From CALARM01 sp964431735 (lineage in GTDB: Bacteria; Vulcanimicrobiota; SpSt-956; JAKJGF01), in the NCBI GenBank assembly GCA_964431735.1, contig CAYSLJ010000023.1, positions 1 to 54,006 of the forward strand: 54,006 nucleotides of DNA, in the 5' to 3' direction. This document shows, piece after piece, positions 1 to 8,691 of the stretch. The first letter of the stretch is position 1. Every line of letters begins with the position of its first letter. The position numbers and the translations under genes are program-made. Under the pieces are notes generated by a model that was given only the letters and a program-made list of their open reading frames with translations, had not been told where the DNA came from and did not search any database.

Positions 1-95
1 CAGTTTGTCACGCAACAGGATCATATATTTTCCGGAAGAGTTCGGCCAGGGACAGGTTTTAATATTGGTATGAACTTATTTGGAGCGGTACTAAG
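1..95. repeat. Dispersed 95-bp repeat, copy 1 (cut by window edge)
   Basis: This stretch recurs in inverted orientation at 8443-8538 with roughly 90% identity (differences are scattered single bases plus a 2-base gap). No ORF with a recognisable product covers it. It may continue to the left of the window. Confidence 0.8.
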
Positions 96-112
96 TTATG
101 AAATACACTATA

Positions 113-148
113 AAAATAACAGAGCCGGACCGGCTCTGTTATTTTTTT
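113..148. terminator. Bidirectional intrinsic terminator
   Basis: A perfect inverted repeat with 16-bp arms (113-128 and 130-145, core AGAGCCGG/CCGGCTCT) is followed by a run of T on the plus strand and preceded by an A-rich stretch. It probably ends a transcript arriving from the left of the window. No gene is seen between it and 431. Confidence 0.75.
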
Positions 149-361
149 TAAATTTTCGAAAAACAGATATTTCTGGAGGCTACTGCAGACTTGCACTGCC
201 CAGGCTATCATCTGCCAGCACTTTACTGGAGTAGCCGGAAATATTTCTCCTTCATGATAGCGAAGACCATATTTATTTTTCAATTTTACACTACATCCTT
301 TTACCTATATAGTCGGCAATTTTGGAAAAATATTTCTAATTAATGAAAAAAATTTTTCATT

Positions 362-388
362 TTTACACTGGCATTTTTATGCTATAAT
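362..388 (+). promoter_or_regulatory. Putative promoter of the cysteine-cluster gene
   Basis: TTTACA (362-367) and TATAAT (383-388) lie 15 bases apart, a little short for a sigma-70-type promoter. They sit about 40 bases upstream of the gene at 431. This is a pattern match only. Confidence 0.35.
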
Positions 389-430
389 AAAAATATTCTT
401 GAAAGTATAAAGGAGCCTGTAAAATAACAT

Positions 431-1078
431 ATGACGGAAACATTATTTACAAATAACGAAGAAATTTACTGGACTTTCTGGGGACAGTTATGCTATATAA
501 AAAGCCATAAGTCTGCCGCACTGAATATATTGCGTCTTATAGAACATTCTCTCTGTATATATTTCGCCACAATGGTGGAATATCTCGACAACAGTATCCA
601 GAGGGCCATGGATAATTACAGCGATACTCTGGATAAAAGAGCTATAACCAATCCCGGTGCATATGAACTGGGAAAAGACGAATGTGTTCAATGCGGAGGA
701 TGTTGCTGGGCCTGGCCATGCAGTCTTACTCAGGAAGAGGCAGAGAAAATAGCTGACTATCTGAATATTACAGCAGAAGCCTTTATGGAAAATTATACTG
801 TAATAAACAATGGCATAAGAACTATAAGGCGCCATGAATGGGAAGACATTGCCAATAAAACGTTAGACGGTGAAAGATTATATGATATTAACACACCATG
901 CGTATTTTTTGATGACACTACCAGGAATTGTAAAATACACAGTGTAAAACCTCTTGAAGGTAAAGAATGCAGATGCTGGGAAGAAGAAAAAGCCTTCAGG
1001 CATGGAATAAGTATGTTGAAGCACAAGTACAGTAAAAAAATGCAGAACCTGCTTGATGCAATTGAACATGGAAAATGA
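431..1078 (+). CDS. YkgJ-family cysteine-cluster protein
   Basis: A 215-residue protein with the CxxCGGCC motif at residues 85-92, then C97, C157, C167, C180 and C182, the pattern of the YkgJ/CxxCxxCC family (UPF0153), thought to bind zinc or an iron-sulphur cluster. The biochemical role of the family is not settled. The first 80 residues have no cysteine cluster; Met48 is an alternative start, but the AAGGAG at about 411-416 favours the ATG at 431, although its spacing is long. The gene is alone on the plus strand with its own candidate promoter, and a family A repeat lies just behind it. Confidence 0.75.
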   Translation: MTETLFTNNEEIYWTFWGQLCYIKSHKSAALNILRLIEHSLCIYFATMVEYLDNSIQRAMDNYSDTLDKRAITNPGAYELGKDECVQCGGCCWAWPCSLTQEEAEKIADYLNITAEAFMENYTVINNGIRTIRRHEWEDIANKTLDGERLYDINTPCVFFDDTTRNCKIHSVKPLEGKECRCWEEEKAFRHGISMLKHKYSKKMQNLLDAIEHGK

Positions 1079-1113
1079 GCAGTGCTCGGACTGCTCTCTA
1101 TTTACCGGGGTAA

Positions 1114-1222
1114 GGGACTGTAAGAAAATAACTCTGGAACATTATGGTTTTGTCCTCGCGTCACGCGTTACGCGTTACGCGTCACGATTTTAAATATGAT
1201 AAGGTTATTTTTTTACAACTCC
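1114..1222. mobile_element. Family A palindromic element (MITE-like), copy A1
   Basis: The ends are imperfect inverted repeats (GGGACTGTAAGAAAATAAC at the left, its near-complement at the right), and the element is flanked on both sides by TAA (1111-1113 and 1223-1225). The centre (1156-1190) is a GTRACGC heptad array. Copies A2 (22020-22129) and A3 (50048-50168) share arms and centre. It contains no gene, so any movement would depend on a transposase supplied elsewhere. Confidence 0.75.
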
Positions 1223-1224
1223 TA

Positions 1225-1315
1225 AGCATAAATAATACATGTATGCTCTCATGACACGTAACGCGTGACTGGAGGAAAACGTTTATTACATGCCTGTGCT
1301 CATGTCAGTAACATT
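1225..1315. repeat. Family C hairpin element, copy C1, overlapping the antiporter 3' end
   Basis: GCATAAATAATACATGTATGCTC forms the left arm region, a degenerate GTRACGC array the centre, and the right arm reads ACGTTTATTACATGC onward. The right arm closely matches 5072-5112 and 8421-8446. It runs into the antiporter gene and supplies its last nine codons and stop. Confidence 0.7.
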
Positions 1316-3277
1316 AGAAAAACTTGCTATTTTTTCCGCTGTTCCGAGTAATACAAGAAGATCATTTTCATTCAGAACAGTGTTTCCGTCAGGATTTTCT
1401 ATCACCTGAGAATCTCTCTGAATTGCCAGCAATGTAATCTCATATTTCTTTCTCAAATCAATTTCCACTAAAGATTTACCGGTTATAGAATCTACCTTCC
1501 CTAGACGCAGTGCAGTAATTTCAATAGCAGGTATATGAGCCAGGTCATGGATGGTGCCACCTGTATCAGTGGTACGAAACATTTTATATCTATCATTCCT
1601 GGCACGGGAAATAATTTCTTCAATTTCATTTGATGGTATAAAATATTTCTTTAACACGCTGGTAAATATTTCAATAGATGTTTCAAATTCTTCTGCAATG
1701 ACTTCATTTGCTCCGAGCTTATAGAGAGAATCCATATCCAGAACAAATCTGGTTCGTACAATAATATATATACTTTTATTCAAACGCCTCACAGCTTCTG
1801 TAATCCTGAGTGTCGAAGGAGGATCATTTATACCTATGGTAACAATCCTGGCTTTCTCAATATTAAAATGGTGAAGAACCGTATCAAAAGCGGCATCTCC
1901 GTAAAAAATCGGTTCACCTTTTGCCCTTTCTTTTCTCACCGTATCAGGATTTAACTCTATAATCACATAGGGAATACCGGTAAGTTTACATGCACATGCC
2001 AGATTTCTTCCGTTTACCCCGAAACCTATTATGATTACATGATTTTCCATAATATTTTTTTTATCAGGTTCTTCACCTTCTTCTTCCGATAAAAAGGCTG
2101 TTTTCATTCTTACAGGAATCTTCAGAGCAACATGTGACAGAGGTTTCGAAAGGAGTATTATAAACGTAGTAAGAGCCATAGTAAGAACCGATACGGAAAT
2201 AAATATCTGATATGTATAATCTGAAAGTAATCCGAAAGTAATACCTGTTCTGGATAATATGAAGGAAAACTCTCCTATCTGAGCCAGTGCAAGGCCGGAT
2301 AAAATAACTGTACGAAAATGATAGCCAAGTAAAGCAGCAGAAAAACCTGCAATAATAAATTTTAGCAGAATTATAACAATTGTTATAAAGATAATAATCC
2401 AGAAATTGTTATAAATAAAGCCTTCATTTATGAGCATACCTATAGAGATAAAGAAAAAACTCATAAATAAATCTCTCATAGGCAAAATACTGGCCATGGT
2501 CTGATGACCGTATCCTGATTCAGATATGATTATTCCTGCAAGGAAGGCTCCCAGTGCAAGAGAAAGGCCGGCACTGTAAGTTATCCAGGCCTGTCCGAAA
2601 CATATTGAGACAACAGTTAACATAAAGAGTTCTTTACTTCTGGTTCTTGTTACTTTATATAAAAGATAGGGAACAATCCATTTTGCACCTGTTATTACAA
2701 GGACAATAATACCTGTTATTTTTGCCAGGATAAAAACAATCGAAGTATCTGATGCAATAGTGTTTCCTCCCAGAATAGGAGTAAATAGCATCATTGGAAC
2801 TATAATAATATCCTGAAATATTAATATGGCAAGAGATACTCTTCCATAAGGGCTGTCCATTTCCCCTCTTCCCTGAATAATTTTCAACACAATAGCCGTA
2901 CTGCTGAGCGATACAAGGAACCCTGCAAAAATAGCTTTACCCGGTTGATAACCGAATAATATCAGGATAAAAAAAGTAAACAGGACAGTAAAAATTACCT
3001 GAAGAGATCCTCCAATAAGGGCAGGTTTTTTAAACTTCATCAGATGAGCTATAGAAAACTCTATACCAATAGTAAACAGTAAAAGAATAACACCTGTCTC
3101 TGCAAGAATTTCGACTTCATGAACTGACTTTACAATACCAAGGCTATAAGGGCCTGCTATGGCTCCTGTAATAAAAAAACCGATTATACCCGGAATTTTC
3201 AGTTTAAAACATATACATAAGGTAATAACAGAAAGAATTAAGATAATGATCATCTCATCAAATAAAGATACACTCAT
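1286..3277 (-). CDS. Kef-type cation:proton antiporter (CPA2) with RCK domains
   Basis: A 663-residue monovalent cation:proton antiporter of the CPA2 family. Residues about 5-385 are a multi-span membrane domain containing the family motif FQDIIIVP (154-161). Residues about 412-530 are a TrkA-N/RCK nucleotide-binding domain with GFGVNGRN (418-425) and the acidic end of the second strand (ELNPD, 441-445). A TrkA-C domain follows at about 580-650. This layout matches KefB/KefC/YbaL-type K+ or Na+/H+ antiporters gated by a ligand bound to the RCK domain. The start is supported by GGAGG 6-8 bases upstream. The last residues (NVTDMSTGM) and the stop codon lie inside a family C repeat, so the native C-terminus has probably been altered. 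Ion specificity cannot be read from sequence. Confidence 0.92.
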   Translation of the reverse strand: MSVSLFDEMIIILILSVITLCICFKLKIPGIIGFFITGAIAGPYSLGIVKSVHEVEILAETGVILLLFTIGIEFSIAHLMKFKKPALIGGSLQVIFTVLFTFFILILFGYQPGKAIFAGFLVSLSSTAIVLKIIQGRGEMDSPYGRVSLAILIFQDIIIVPMMLFTPILGGNTIASDTSIVFILAKITGIIVLVITGAKWIVPYLLYKVTRTRSKELFMLTVVSICFGQAWITYSAGLSLALGAFLAGIIISESGYGHQTMASILPMRDLFMSFFFISIGMLINEGFIYNNFWIIIFITIVIILLKFIIAGFSAALLGYHFRTVILSGLALAQIGEFSFILSRTGITFGLLSDYTYQIFISVSVLTMALTTFIILLSKPLSHVALKIPVRMKTAFLSEEEGEEPDKKNIMENHVIIIGFGVNGRNLACACKLTGIPYVIIELNPDTVRKERAKGEPIFYGDAAFDTVLHHFNIEKARIVTIGINDPPSTLRITEAVRRLNKSIYIIVRTRFVLDMDSLYKLGANEVIAEEFETSIEIFTSVLKKYFIPSNEIEEIISRARNDRYKMFRTTDTGGTIHDLAHIPAIEITALRLGKVDSITGKSLVEIDLRKKYEITLLAIQRDSQVIENPDGNTVLNENDLLVLLGTAEKIASFSNVTDMSTGM

Positions 3278-3348
3278 AAAAAACCTCCAGAATATTAAGA
3301 AAACTATCAGAGGAACTGTTCTGACAGTTTAAAAATCATTCATCCTTT

Positions 3349-3411
3349 ATATGAGAATCACAATGCGTAACGCGTGACATGAGGAACGGTTTCTCATTCT
3401 GTATTGTGACT
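3349..3411. repeat. Family B hairpin element, diverged copy B1
   Basis: TATGAGAATC and a matching TTCTCAT arm enclose a shortened GTRACGC array (3363-3382). It resembles the copies at 37235-37302 and 45126-45195 but is more diverged. The gene-free region 3278-3652 holds this element, the half element at 3500 and the repeat at 3592; no gene is seen in it. Confidence 0.6.
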
Positions 3412-3499
3412 TAAATACAGTTTCAACCTATATTTTTCTGCTACAGATCCTGCCGGCCAGAAGCTTTTTCGGATACTTTTTTATCTGTTTCATTACTCA

Positions 3500-3556
3500 G
3501 GACTGTAAGAAAAACAACTACAGCAAATTGTTAGAACAGGTAACCTGGTTATGACA
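3500..3556. repeat. Solo arm of a family A element
   Basis: GGACTGTAAG followed by CAAATTGTTAGAAC matches the right arm of copy A3 (50121-50168, complement). The heptad centre and the second arm are missing, so this looks like a decayed or half element. Confidence 0.5.
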
Positions 3557-3591
3557 TGTAGCTTTATTTTTCACTCTGAATATTCTGTGAT

Positions 3592-3642
3592 AAATTTCTT
3601 TTTCCATTCTATATAAAATCACCTGTCATTTTCAAACACAAT
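3592..3642. repeat. Dispersed 51-bp repeat, copy D1
   Basis: The complement of this stretch matches 53957-54006 at the end of the window with about five mismatches. It lies just downstream of the DUF4105-like gene. No other copy was noticed. Confidence 0.65.
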
Positions 3643-3652
3643 CTCCTGTACT

Positions 3653-4789
3653 TTATTGAAAATATTTCTCAGAAGGTTCCTTTAACGTATGACTTTCTCT
3701 TTCCATCCAGTGAGACGTTTCTTCTCCCAGTAATCCTCCCAGCAGTCCTGCTGTCGGGAGAGCCACCACGGCAGGCAGAACGAGACTTCCCAGGGCAGTG
3801 CCCAGGATTACTCCGGCAAGGCCTGACATTATATGCCATCCTTTCATTTCACTGACTTTTTTTATGGCATTTTTTATAAAAGATCCTTTTTCTTCTTTCG
3901 GAGGGAAAAGAGTTTTATCAGGCTCTGTCATAACAGGAGCAGAATCATCTATTATACCTTTAGAACCAAGAACAAAACTGCCCATCTTGGGTAAACTGGC
4001 CTGCGGACTGTGTATAACACCGGGGATAAGCCATTCTTTTATTTTCTGCTCATCAGGCAGAACTGAATTGAGAAGTTTCAGTTGATTCGAGTAACAGCTG
4101 TTTCTTGTAGTATGATAGGATTCTTTACTTAAATCTTTCAAAGATTCTTCCAGGCTGTTCTTTAAAAATTCCTTTTTCTGTTCAGGACTCAGGTTGAGTT
4201 TATATCTTATAAGCTTACGGCCTTCTCTCCTGCAGGTTTTCTGCACCACGTCTTTCCAGGATCCAAGCTGATAAACACTTTTATACTCATCTTTTTTCAT
4301 GCCATGGACAGGATTATATGTCTGTCCTTCTTTAAGCCTTGCTTCAAAAGAAACTACCAGTCCGTTCTGAGTTTCTCCATCAGATGTTTTCAGACCGTGG
4401 CCGTCTTCAAATTCGAAATATGCCAGAGTATGCCCTGCAATCCATTCAGGACTGAATGGTTTTACAACAAAATAAACATCTTTTACGCCGGAAGGATCTA
4501 TGGATACCTCTTTAAATACAGGTTCCCAGTTTTCCTTTTGCTCTGCTTCTTTAAAACCCCATCTTACATTACCTGTGTGAATTTTTCCGTCTTCCGTTGT
4601 TCCCAGATATGTTGCAGGACGCTGATCTTTACGCCATGGCAGATCATCTGTTTTACCTGTCATGACAGGAGCTATATCCCCTGTTTCAGGTGATTTTTCA
4701 AATCTATCTATTTGAGATATATCAGTTGATTCTTTTTTTAATACCGGTATATGGTTATTTTTTATATTATAATTAGTGGAAATTTGCAT
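3653..4789 (-). CDS. DUF4105-like protein with C-terminal membrane segment
   Basis: A 378-residue protein. The middle (about 100-255) resembles the DUF4105 (Lnb N-terminal periplasmic) domain: FVVKPFSPEWIAGHTLAYFE, then VSFEARLKEGQTYNPVHGM, a YKLNLSPEQ stretch and the motif YHTTRNSCYSN, which corresponds to the family's conserved Y-x-T-x-x-N-x-C. The histidine and cysteine in these motifs suggest a papain-like active site, but no activity is established here. Unlike typical members there is no N-terminal signal peptide. One long hydrophobic Gly/Leu/Val-rich segment lies near the C-terminus (about 323-357). The phrase APVMT occurs twice (about 40 and 285). The start has GGAGG about 7 bases upstream. 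Assignment rests on motif resemblance only. Confidence 0.6.
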   Translation of the reverse strand: MQISTNYNIKNNHIPVLKKESTDISQIDRFEKSPETGDIAPVMTGKTDDLPWRKDQRPATYLGTTEDGKIHTGNVRWGFKEAEQKENWEPVFKEVSIDPSGVKDVYFVVKPFSPEWIAGHTLAYFEFEDGHGLKTSDGETQNGLVVSFEARLKEGQTYNPVHGMKKDEYKSVYQLGSWKDVVQKTCRREGRKLIRYKLNLSPEQKKEFLKNSLEESLKDLSKESYHTTRNSCYSNQLKLLNSVLPDEQKIKEWLIPGVIHSPQASLPKMGSFVLGSKGIIDDSAPVMTEPDKTLFPPKEEKGSFIKNAIKKVSEMKGWHIMSGLAGVILGTALGSLVLPAVVALPTAGLLGGLLGEETSHWMERESHTLKEPSEKYFQ

Positions 4790-4870
4790 ATATTCCCCTC
4801 CTGTAATGAGTCATAAAAATATTTTAACATTTTATATTGAGATTAACAAGATATTATAGTGTATTTAATA

Positions 4871-4977
4871 ACTATACTTTTACACCTTTTAAACAAAGCC
4901 TTATTCCACCCTGCATGGCATCTGCAAGGGATGCCCACTGGGGATAACGGGGTTTCGAAATTTTGCAAAAGTATAGT
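4871..4977. repeat. Inverted-repeat element with ACTATACTTTT ends
   Basis: ACTATACTTTT (4871-4881) is repeated as AAAAGTATAGT at 4967-4977, and a smaller hairpin (GGCAT/ATGCC around 4917-4935) lies inside. This may be a small non-autonomous element. It occupies part of the gene-free stretch 4790-5292. Confidence 0.45.
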
Positions 4978-5021
4978 CATTTTTAAATTTTGATATATCA
5001 CCTGTCTCATAGTTTTCTTTT

Positions 5022-5112
5022 ACTGAGGTATGCTCTCGTGACGCGTAAAGCGTAAGGCGTGACGGGAGGGAAACGTTTATTACATGCTTATGCTCAGATC
5101 AGTAACATGGAT
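5022..5112. repeat. Family C hairpin element, copy C2
   Basis: TATGCTCTCGTGACGCG leads into a heptad array (5037-5070), followed by the ACGTTTATTACATGC right arm shared with 1279-1315. It lies upstream of the MBL gene. Confidence 0.65.
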
Positions 5113-5199
5113 ATATAAAATTCACAATTTGTATATTTATTTCCTCCTGTAATCGGGTTAACTTATAATTTATTTTTATCATGGTAAGCTATTTTTAAT

Positions 5200-5281
5200 G
5201 AGTGAGTCGTGAGTCGTGAGTCGTAAGTTGTGAGTTGTGAATAGTAAGAATTTATCCTCCTTTCACTCTTCACTCTTCACA
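5200..5281. repeat. Heptad arrays, GTGAGTC and TTCACTC types
   Basis: GTGAGTC repeats with period 7 (5204-5245, decaying into GTAAGTT/GTGAATA) and is followed by an inverted run of TTCACTC (5264-5280). The pair can fold on itself. It ends only a few bases before the MBL ribosome binding site. Confidence 0.7.
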
Positions 5282-5292
5282 GGGAGATATTT

Positions 5293-6105
5293 ATGTCAGA
5301 ATTATCTATTTTTCACTTTCCGGAACTGTTTTGCTTCAATCTGCCTGTATTACAGACAGAAACAAGGATATTTGTAATAGATACCTATATGGGGCCTCTG
5401 TCTATAAAAGATGTTCTGGATTACTGCTATAAAGCAAAAAAAAGAATCTATGCGGTAAATACCCATTCTCATTTCGATCATATATGGGGAAATTCTGCTT
5501 TCAAGAATTGTGACATAATAGCACACAGTAAATGTCTCGAATTAATCCTGGCAGAAGGAGAAACAATTCTAAAAGATATGTCAGAAAAAAATCCTGAAAT
5601 GGTAAAGGAACATATTGAGATTACACCTCCCAATATTATCTTTGACAGCGAGCTAATATTTCATGACAGGGATTCTGATGTGAAAATAAAATATATACCT
5701 GGCCATTCGGAAGATTCTTCCGTAATAATGATAACGCCGGAAAATATCCTGATTGCAGGTGATATGGTAGAAGACCCCGTGCCTTTACTTCATGGCACTC
5801 ATATAGATATTTACATAAAAAATCTTAAATATCTTGATGAAATGAATTTTTCAAGGGTAATACCATCTCACGGGAAAAGACAGGATATCTGTCTTATAAG
5901 AGACAATATATACTATCTGGAAGGTTTAAAAGAAATGGTTGCACAATGTATTAAAAAAGGTAAAAAACCTTCGGAAGAGAATATACCATTGACCTCTCTT
6001 ATAAAATCCGGAATAACACCTTTTTATATAAATGAACATAAAAATAATATAAGGAAAGTTGTGGAGAATTCAGATAAAAACAATAATCTCAATCTGAACT
6101 CATGA
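5293..6105 (+). CDS. MBL-fold metallo-hydrolase
   Basis: A 270-residue metallo-beta-lactamase superfamily hydrolase. The HxHxDH motif is THSHFDHIWGN with H58, H60, D62 and H63; further metal ligands are H138 (PGHSEDS), D157 (AGDMVED) and H193 (PSHGK). This is a complete two-metal site. Length and the simple domain layout match the glyoxalase II/metal-dependent hydrolase-like members; the substrate is unknown. There is no signal peptide. GGGAG precedes the start by about 6 bases. It is the first gene of a three-gene run with the MFS transporter (12 bases on) and the SUMF1 protein. Confidence 0.88.
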   Translation: MSELSIFHFPELFCFNLPVLQTETRIFVIDTYMGPLSIKDVLDYCYKAKKRIYAVNTHSHFDHIWGNSAFKNCDIIAHSKCLELILAEGETILKDMSEKNPEMVKEHIEITPPNIIFDSELIFHDRDSDVKIKYIPGHSEDSSVIMITPENILIAGDMVEDPVPLLHGTHIDIYIKNLKYLDEMNFSRVIPSHGKRQDICLIRDNIYYLEGLKEMVAQCIKKGKKPSEENIPLTSLIKSGITPFYINEHKNNIRKVVENSDKNNNLNLNS

Positions 6106-6117
6106 CCATGATACACT

Positions 6118-7362
6118 ATGGCCAATCAGCATAGTACCGTAAAACTGGTATTTCGTTCCCTTGGTTCAAGGAATTATCTGTTATTCTTTATAGGACAGGG
6201 ACTCTCTCTAATAGGCACATGGTGCCAGATTACAGCAATGAGCTGGCTCATATATCGTCTGACAAAGTCGGCTTTTCTGCTCGGTGCCGTAGGTTTTACG
6301 TCTCAGTTCCCTGCTTTTCTCATAGCACCTTTTGCAGGCGTTATAGCAGACAGAATGAGCAGGAAAAATATTCTGCTCATAACACAGATACTTTATATGA
6401 TTCAGTCCTTTACTCTTGCCATGCTTGTCATATACAACCGTATAACCATATGGAATTTAATATTATTAAGCCTTGTTGCAGGTATTATAAATGGTTTTGA
6501 TATGACTGTAAGGCATTCATTTGTAAATGACCTGGTTGAGAACAAAGAACATCTTGGTAATGCAATAGCACTGAATTCTTCTCTTTTCAATATGGCCAGA
6601 CTGGTAGGCCCTACAATAGCAGGACTGATTATAGGAACTGCAGGGGAAGGCATCTGTTTTCTTATTAACAGCATAAGTTTTCTTTCTATTATAATTGCTC
6701 TTCTCTTCATAAAAATTAACGGTGAAATTAAAGAACAGAAAAAAACCGATTTTTTCCATGGCATGAAAGAAGGATTTGTCAGTGCCTTCAATTCCGTTCC
6801 CATTAAAATGGCACTGTTTCTTACAGCTCTGGTCAGTTTGATGGGTATGTCCTACGGTGTCCTTATGCCTGTTTTCGCAAAAGATATTTTTCATGGAGGC
6901 CCTCATACACTGGGTTTCCTGATGTCTGCCTCAGGGCTCGGTGCTCTCATGGGAGCTCTTACCATTGCATCAAAAGAAACAAGCAGAGGGTTTGAAAGAC
7001 TTATACCCGCAGGGGCATGTATATGCGGCCTTGGTCTTACAGGTGCCGCTTTTTCATCCAATCTTTATTTATCTATGGTATTAATCTTTTTAACAGGGTA
7101 CGGCATGATTGTATTTTTTACATCCAGCAATACTCTTATACAGACTACTGCAGGGAAAGACATGTGCGGCAGAGTAATGAGCCTTTATACAATGTCTTTT
7201 TCCGGCACCATGCCTTTAGGAAGTATTCTTGCAGGTTCTCTTGCACAGAATATAGGCGCCCGGTATACTATACTCATAGGGGGAGTTTTTTGCATCTTTG
7301 GTGCTCTCCTGTTTGCAGGAAAAGTAAAACCCATGAAAGATCAATTTGTCTATCAGGAGTGA
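6118..7362 (+). CDS. MFS exporter (MFS_3/EntS-like)
   Basis: A 414-residue major facilitator with about 12 membrane segments. The N-terminus (FRSLGSRNYLLFFIGQGLSL) and the loop GVIADRMSRKN between segments 2 and 3 are typical of the MFS_3/EntS-like exporter group. These proteins usually export small molecules such as siderophores or drugs; nothing here shows the substrate. No clear ribosome binding site precedes the ATG, so translation may be coupled to the MBL gene ending 12 bases upstream. The stop codon overlaps the ribosome binding site of the next gene. Confidence 0.88.
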   Translation: MANQHSTVKLVFRSLGSRNYLLFFIGQGLSLIGTWCQITAMSWLIYRLTKSAFLLGAVGFTSQFPAFLIAPFAGVIADRMSRKNILLITQILYMIQSFTLAMLVIYNRITIWNLILLSLVAGIINGFDMTVRHSFVNDLVENKEHLGNAIALNSSLFNMARLVGPTIAGLIIGTAGEGICFLINSISFLSIIIALLFIKINGEIKEQKKTDFFHGMKEGFVSAFNSVPIKMALFLTALVSLMGMSYGVLMPVFAKDIFHGGPHTLGFLMSASGLGALMGALTIASKETSRGFERLIPAGACICGLGLTGAAFSSNLYLSMVLIFLTGYGMIVFFTSSNTLIQTTAGKDMCGRVMSLYTMSFSGTMPLGSILAGSLAQNIGARYTILIGGVFCIFGALLFAGKVKPMKDQFVYQE

Positions 7363-7365
7363 CAT

Positions 7366-8262
7366 ATGAAATATTTTTTAATCATATTTTTTCTTTTACT
7401 ATCTTTAAATGTGTCAGGTCAGGAAATCCCATCTTCTATAAATAACCGTGGAGAAATGGTTCTTATCCCTGAAGGTGAATTTATTATGGGAACAGACCGG
7501 GAGCAGATAAAAAGCACGATAGGCCTTTTAGGAGGCTGTGAAGAATGGTACATACTGGAATATCCCAAACACAGGGTAAATCTCCCCTCTTATTATATAG
7601 ACAAATATGAAGTAACCAATAAAGATTACTGTGAATTTTTAAATAAAGCAGGCAATCAGGAAGAAGAGAAAGGTGTTTTTTATATTAAAATAACATCCAG
7701 TAACTGCCTCTTATATCAGGATCAAAAAGGTATGTTCAAACCGAAAAAAGGTTATGAAAAATACCCTGTCATACTGGTTTCCTGGTACGGCGCACAGGCC
7801 TATGCAAAATGGGCAGGTAAACGTATCCCTACAGAAGCGGAATGGGAAAAGGCAGCCAGGGGAACAAAAGGATGGTTCTGGCCATGGGGCAATTCATGGG
7901 ATAAAGATAAATGCAATAACTGGAAAATGAAAAAGAAAAATCTGATTAAACTTATGCCCGATATATACGACGGAAGAGGACCTTTACCGGGAGGATCCTT
8001 CCCTGAAGGAGCAAGTATTTACGGTGCAATGGATATGACAGGTAATGTAGCCGAATGGTGTGCCGACTGGTACGGAGTATATCCCGGTTATCCCTATTAT
8101 GCAGGAGATAACTATTATGAATTTACTCATAAAGTGACAAGAGGAGGCTCATGGGGAATAGATATACCGGGAGGTCTCAGATGTGCCACAAGAAGCATAC
8201 ATCGATCCTATGCACCTGACCCTTATACAGGGTTCAGATGCTGTATGGATATAAAAAATTAA
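7366..8262 (+). CDS. Secreted SUMF1 (formylglycine-generating-enzyme-like) protein
   Basis: A 298-residue protein with an N-terminal signal peptide (hydrophobic residues about 3-17, likely cleaved near residue 19). The rest is a SUMF1/FGE-sulfatase domain: MVLIPEGEFIMGTD, YYIDKYEVTNKDYCEF, RIPTEAEWEKAARG, GNVAEWCADWYG, RGGSWG and GFRCC. The copper-binding cysteine pair that true formylglycine-generating enzymes carry just after the RGGS motif is not present (RGGSWGIDIPGGLRC), so this is probably a non-catalytic or differently acting SUMF1 protein, as is common in bacteria. It starts 3 bases after the MFS stop; AGGAG lies in the end of that gene. Confidence 0.88.
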   Translation: MKYFLIIFFLLLSLNVSGQEIPSSINNRGEMVLIPEGEFIMGTDREQIKSTIGLLGGCEEWYILEYPKHRVNLPSYYIDKYEVTNKDYCEFLNKAGNQEEEKGVFYIKITSSNCLLYQDQKGMFKPKKGYEKYPVILVSWYGAQAYAKWAGKRIPTEAEWEKAARGTKGWFWPWGNSWDKDKCNNWKMKKKNLIKLMPDIYDGRGPLPGGSFPEGASIYGAMDMTGNVAEWCADWYGVYPGYPYYAGDNYYEFTHKVTRGGSWGIDIPGGLRCATRSIHRSYAPDPYTGFRCCMDIKN

Positions 8263-8300
8263 CATAAGGTTCTTTTATGTGTATGGAGCAGGGATTTATA

Positions 8301-8350
8301 AGTGAAGAGTGAGTAGTAAAAGCTATACTTACGCATCACGCATCACGACT
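8301..8350. repeat. Heptad arrays, GTGAAGA/GTGAGTA and ACGCATC types
   Basis: Two short period-7 arrays facing each other between the SUMF1 gene and family C copy C3. The whole gene-free region 8263-8691 is made of this array, the C3 element and the 95-bp repeat; after 8540 nothing recognisable is seen. Confidence 0.55.
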
Positions 8351-8360
8351 CTACCGTGGT

Positions 8361-8446
8361 GAGCATAAATAATACATATTTGCTCTCGTGACGCGTAACG
8401 CGTAACGCGTGACGGGAGAAAGACTTTTATTAAATACTTATGCTCA
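8361..8446. repeat. Family C hairpin element, copy C3
   Basis: GAGCATAAATAATACAT opens the element, the GTRACGC array occupies 8387-8418, and it closes with TTATGCTC. The outer GAGCATAA/TTATGCTC arms are complementary. It abuts the 95-bp repeat copy directly. Confidence 0.7.
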
Positions 8447-8538
8447 GTACCGCTCCAGATAAGTTCATACCCATTTCTAAAACCTGTCCCTGTCCGGACT
8501 CTTCCGGAAAAGATATGATCCTGTTGCGTGGCAAACTG
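8443..8538. repeat. Dispersed 95-bp repeat, copy 2 (inverted)
   Basis: The complement of 1-95 with about 90% identity. A shorter related fragment with CGGCCAGGGACAGG lies at about 8618-8632. Confidence 0.8.
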
Positions 8539-8691
8539 ATTTTGCAGACTGTTAATATTTTGCGTCTATATCATTTATAACTCTCTTTTAATACGGCATA
8601 TCTTTTCCTCCAGAGCCCGGCCAGGGACAGGAGCGTGTTCCATATTTTTTTTTACCAATTTACCTGTTACGGTACTCAGGTCAGTAAATTC

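Noticed and set aside
59..283. 74-residue minus-strand ORF at the window start
   Set aside because: It reads across a dispersed repeat and a terminator hairpin and has no recognisable domain or good ribosome binding site.
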